Positions 8,865-10,570 of a DNA stretch of 10,570 bases are shown here, piece after piece (position 1 is the first letter of the stretch; the number at the start of each line of letters is the position of its first letter). The notes beneath the pieces are model-generated. The model searched no databases. It saw only the letters and a program-made list of their open reading frames with translations, and had not been told where the DNA came from. The DNA comes from an uncultured Gammaproteobacteria bacterium (GTDB taxonomy: Bacteria > Pseudomonadota > Gammaproteobacteria > UBA9214): contig CAJQPV010000242.1 in assembly GCA_905480305.1 (NCBI GenBank), positions 1 to 10,570 of the forward strand. The letters are read 5' to 3'. Made by a program: the position numbers and the translations under genes.

Positions 8865-9836
8865 ATGTGGATGGAACTGCTGGCCATTGCAGCCGGATTT
8901 GCCCTGCTCACCTGGAGCGCCGACCGTTTTGTCGCAGGCGCCAGCGCGCTGGCCTATAACCTTAATATATCGCCGCTCGTTATTGGCCTGACCATCGTCA
9001 GCCTTGGCACCTCGGCACCGGAGATACTGGTTTCCGCGGTCGCCTCAATGCAAGGCAACGGTGGCCTGGCGATCGGCAACGCACTGGGCTCCAACATCAC
9101 CAATATCGGCCTGGTAATGGGTGTCACGGCCCTGATTGTGCCACTGAGTATTCACTCACGAATTGTGCGGCGTGAACTTCCGCTACTGATCGGCGTTATG
9201 GTACTGGCACTGCTTTTGCTGCTCGACGGCACACTGGGACGACTCGACGGAGTGATCCTGTTAAGTGGAATGGTGCTGATGCTCCTCTGGATGACCCGTG
9301 TTGGCATCAGGGAAAAGACCTCCCATGACCCCATGATCGATGAATTCACCGATGAGGTCCCCACCGACATGAGCATGCGAACTGCCGGCCTGTGGACAGC
9401 CGCCGGCGCACTGTTATTACTCGCCAGCTCCAAGATACTGGTATGGGGTGCGGTGTCTATCGCACACAACATGGGCGTCAGTGACCTGGTCATCGGCCTC
9501 ACTATCGTTGCCCTGGGAACCAGCCTGCCGGAGCTCGCGGCCTGTGTCATGAGCGCACTCAAAAACGAGCCTGATATCGCTATCGGCAACGTCGTTGGCT
9601 CGAATATATTCAACCTGCTGGCGGTACTTGCATTACCCGGGCTGATCAACCCGATCGCCGTGTCAAATGGAGTTCTGACACGTGACTACCCGGTCATGAT
9701 GTGCCTGACACTGGCCTTCCTGGTGATGGCGTACGGCTTTCGCGGCCCCGGGCGCATTAGCCGCATCGAGGGAGCCCTGCTGGTGCTTGCCTTTGTTGGC
9801 TACCAGACCCTGTTATACTTCAGTGAAGTCGCGTAG
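8865..9836 (+). CDS. yrbG: YrbG-like calcium/sodium antiporter (CaCA family)
   Basis: This 323-residue inner-membrane protein has two homologous halves, each with an alpha-repeat. The first half has GLTIVSLGTSAPE (41-53) and GNALGSNITNIG (71-82); the second has GLTIVALGTSLPE (211-223) and GNVVGSNIFNLL (241-252). The GTSxPE acids are the ion ligands of the cation/Ca2+ exchanger family. About ten hydrophobic segments are present, with a hydrophilic cytosolic loop at about 145-172. It resembles E. coli YrbG, whose natural substrate is unproven, so Na+/Ca2+ exchange is inferred from the family. ATG 8865 is used; a second in-frame ATG at 8871 is possible, and the best ribosome site, AAGCGGA, lies about 11 bases before 8865. 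It is followed after 80 bp by kdsD, the standard order in E. coli. Confidence 0.92.
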   Translation: MWMELLAIAAGFALLTWSADRFVAGASALAYNLNISPLVIGLTIVSLGTSAPEILVSAVASMQGNGGLAIGNALGSNITNIGLVMGVTALIVPLSIHSRIVRRELPLLIGVMVLALLLLLDGTLGRLDGVILLSGMVLMLLWMTRVGIREKTSHDPMIDEFTDEVPTDMSMRTAGLWTAAGALLLLASSKILVWGAVSIAHNMGVSDLVIGLTIVALGTSLPELAACVMSALKNEPDIAIGNVVGSNIFNLLAVLALPGLINPIAVSNGVLTRDYPVMMCLTLAFLVMAYGFRGPGRISRIEGALLVLAFVGYQTLLYFSEVA

Positions 9837-9916
9837 CCGCCAGAATTACCAGAACCTTCTATCCGGCATACGGTCCGGGGGCATGTCTAGTTGAATTTAC
9901 CTAACAGATACTCAAC
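9837..9916 (+). other. Gap between yrbG and kdsD
   Basis: This 80 bp stretch lies between two same-strand genes. It contains a short GC-rich patch (CCGGCATACGGTCCGGGGG, about 9862-9880) with only weak self-complementarity, and then AT-richer DNA up to the kdsD start. There is no clear terminator. The ribosome site before ATG 9917 is weak. Whether kdsD has its own promoter cannot be decided from the sequence. Confidence 0.3.
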
Positions 9917-10570
9917 ATGAACGACAGAAAACTGCAGGAACTCGCACTTGCTGTTATCGACACCGAAGCCCGCGCAATCACCGGACTGGCCGATGAAATC
10001 AACCAGCCCACCTTTATCCAGGCCTGCCATCTAATGCTGGCTTGCAAGGGCCGGGTTGTGGTTACCGGCATGGGCAAATCCGGACACATTGCCGGCAAGA
10101 TTGCCGCTACCCTCGCCAGCACCGGCACCCCGGCGTTCTTTGTGCACCCCGGTGAAGCCAGTCACGGCGACCTTGGCATGATCACGACAGCTGACGTGGT
10201 GCTGGCGCTCTCGAATTCCGGCGAAACCGCTGAAATTGTCACTATCCTGCCGCTGATCAAGCGGCTGAATGTGCCGTTGATAACCCTGACCGGCAATCCG
10301 CACTCCACCCTGTCGCGGGCCGCCACGGCAAACATCAATGTACGCGTCGACAAGGAAGCCTGCCCGCTGGGGCTGGCACCGACTGCCAGCACCACGGCAT
10401 CACTCGCCATGGGCGATGCCCTCGCCATCGCTTTACTGGAATCACGCGGCTTTACCGAAGAAGATTTCGCCCGCTCGCATCCCGGCGGCACTCTCGGACG
10501 CCGCTTGCTGCTGCTGATTGACGACCTGATGCACACCGGTGATGCCATCCCCCGCGTCGAACTGACAACA
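9917..10570 (+). CDS. kdsD: D-arabinose 5-phosphate isomerase (3' end outside window)
   Basis: KdsD interconverts D-ribulose 5-phosphate and D-arabinose 5-phosphate, the first step of KDO synthesis for lipopolysaccharide. The first 218 codons are present and open to the window end; the family is about 325 residues. The SIS sugar-phosphate isomerase domain covers about 35-175, with VVTGMGKSGHIAGKIAATLA (48-67), FVHPGEASHGDLG (75-87), LSNSGETAEI (98-107) and APTASTTASLAMGDALA (154-170). RSHPGGTLGRRLL (186-198) leads into the first CBS domain at LIDDLMHTGDAIP (200-212), where the window stops. The SIS plus CBS layout and the yrbG neighbour mark it as the KDO enzyme rather than another SIS protein. 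ATG 9917 is the only reasonable start. The kdsC and lpt genes that usually follow would lie beyond the window. Confidence 0.95.
   Translation, partial: MNDRKLQELALAVIDTEARAITGLADEINQPTFIQACHLMLACKGRVVVTGMGKSGHIAGKIAATLASTGTPAFFVHPGEASHGDLGMITTADVVLALSNSGETAEIVTILPLIKRLNVPLITLTGNPHSTLSRAATANINVRVDKEACPLGLAPTASTTASLAMGDALAIALLESRGFTEEDFARSHPGGTLGRRLLLLIDDLMHTGDAIPRVELTT

Noticed and set aside
9862..9880. Possible third REP-like palindrome between yrbG and kdsD
   Set aside because: The GC-rich patch lacks a GTAG head and pairs over only a few bases; it does not match the arms seen in the his block.

Overview
The window is chromosomal housekeeping DNA from a gammaproteobacterium. The gene order is a Nif3-like gene, algW/degS, hisC, hisD, hisG, murA, ibaG and the mla genes, followed by a divergent yrbG-kdsD pair. 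As I recall, the same order is found around murA and algW in Pseudomonas and its relatives. A membrane-anchored AlgW/DegS protease, Mla phospholipid transport genes and KDO synthesis all point to an envelope with lipopolysaccharide. Species cannot be fixed from the sequence. No tRNA, rRNA, CRISPR array, insertion sequence or phage gene was seen. Nearly all of the window is coding.

Layout. Bases 1-168 (minus strand) hold the start of a Nif3/YbgI-type gene cut by the window edge. It is divergent from algW (224-1414, plus). AlgW converges on a long minus-strand block that is read from about 8653 down to 1430: mlaF, mlaE, mlaD, mlaB, ibaG, murA, hisG, hisD, hisC. The mla genes and ibaG-murA are packed with overlaps or gaps of 10-32 bp. 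The three his genes are looser, and each gap between them contains an inverted pair of REP-like palindromes. On the plus strand, divergent from mlaF across a 211 bp gap, lie a YrbG-type Ca2+/cation antiporter gene (8865-9836) and the first 218 codons of kdsD (9917 to the window end).

How the genes work together. MlaF (ATPase), MlaE (permease), MlaD (MCE ring) and MlaB (STAS subunit) form the inner-membrane complex that moves phospholipid between the two membranes. MurA makes the first committed peptidoglycan precursor and KdsD starts KDO synthesis. AlgW senses misfolded outer-membrane proteins. The locus is therefore mostly an envelope-building cluster, with three histidine biosynthesis genes attached. 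HisG is the short form that needs HisZ, which is not in the window.

Points that stand out. (1) mlaC, the periplasmic lipid carrier gene normally between mlaD and mlaB, is absent: the two genes are 15 bp apart. (2) Two REP doublets of almost equal size (68 and 67 bp) occupy successive gaps of the his block, and one supplies the stop codon of hisD. (3) Several real starts differ from the longest reading frames: mlaD uses an internal TTG, murA uses GTG, and hisC, hisG and mlaF use internal ATGs. I saw no clearly novel defence or mobile system.
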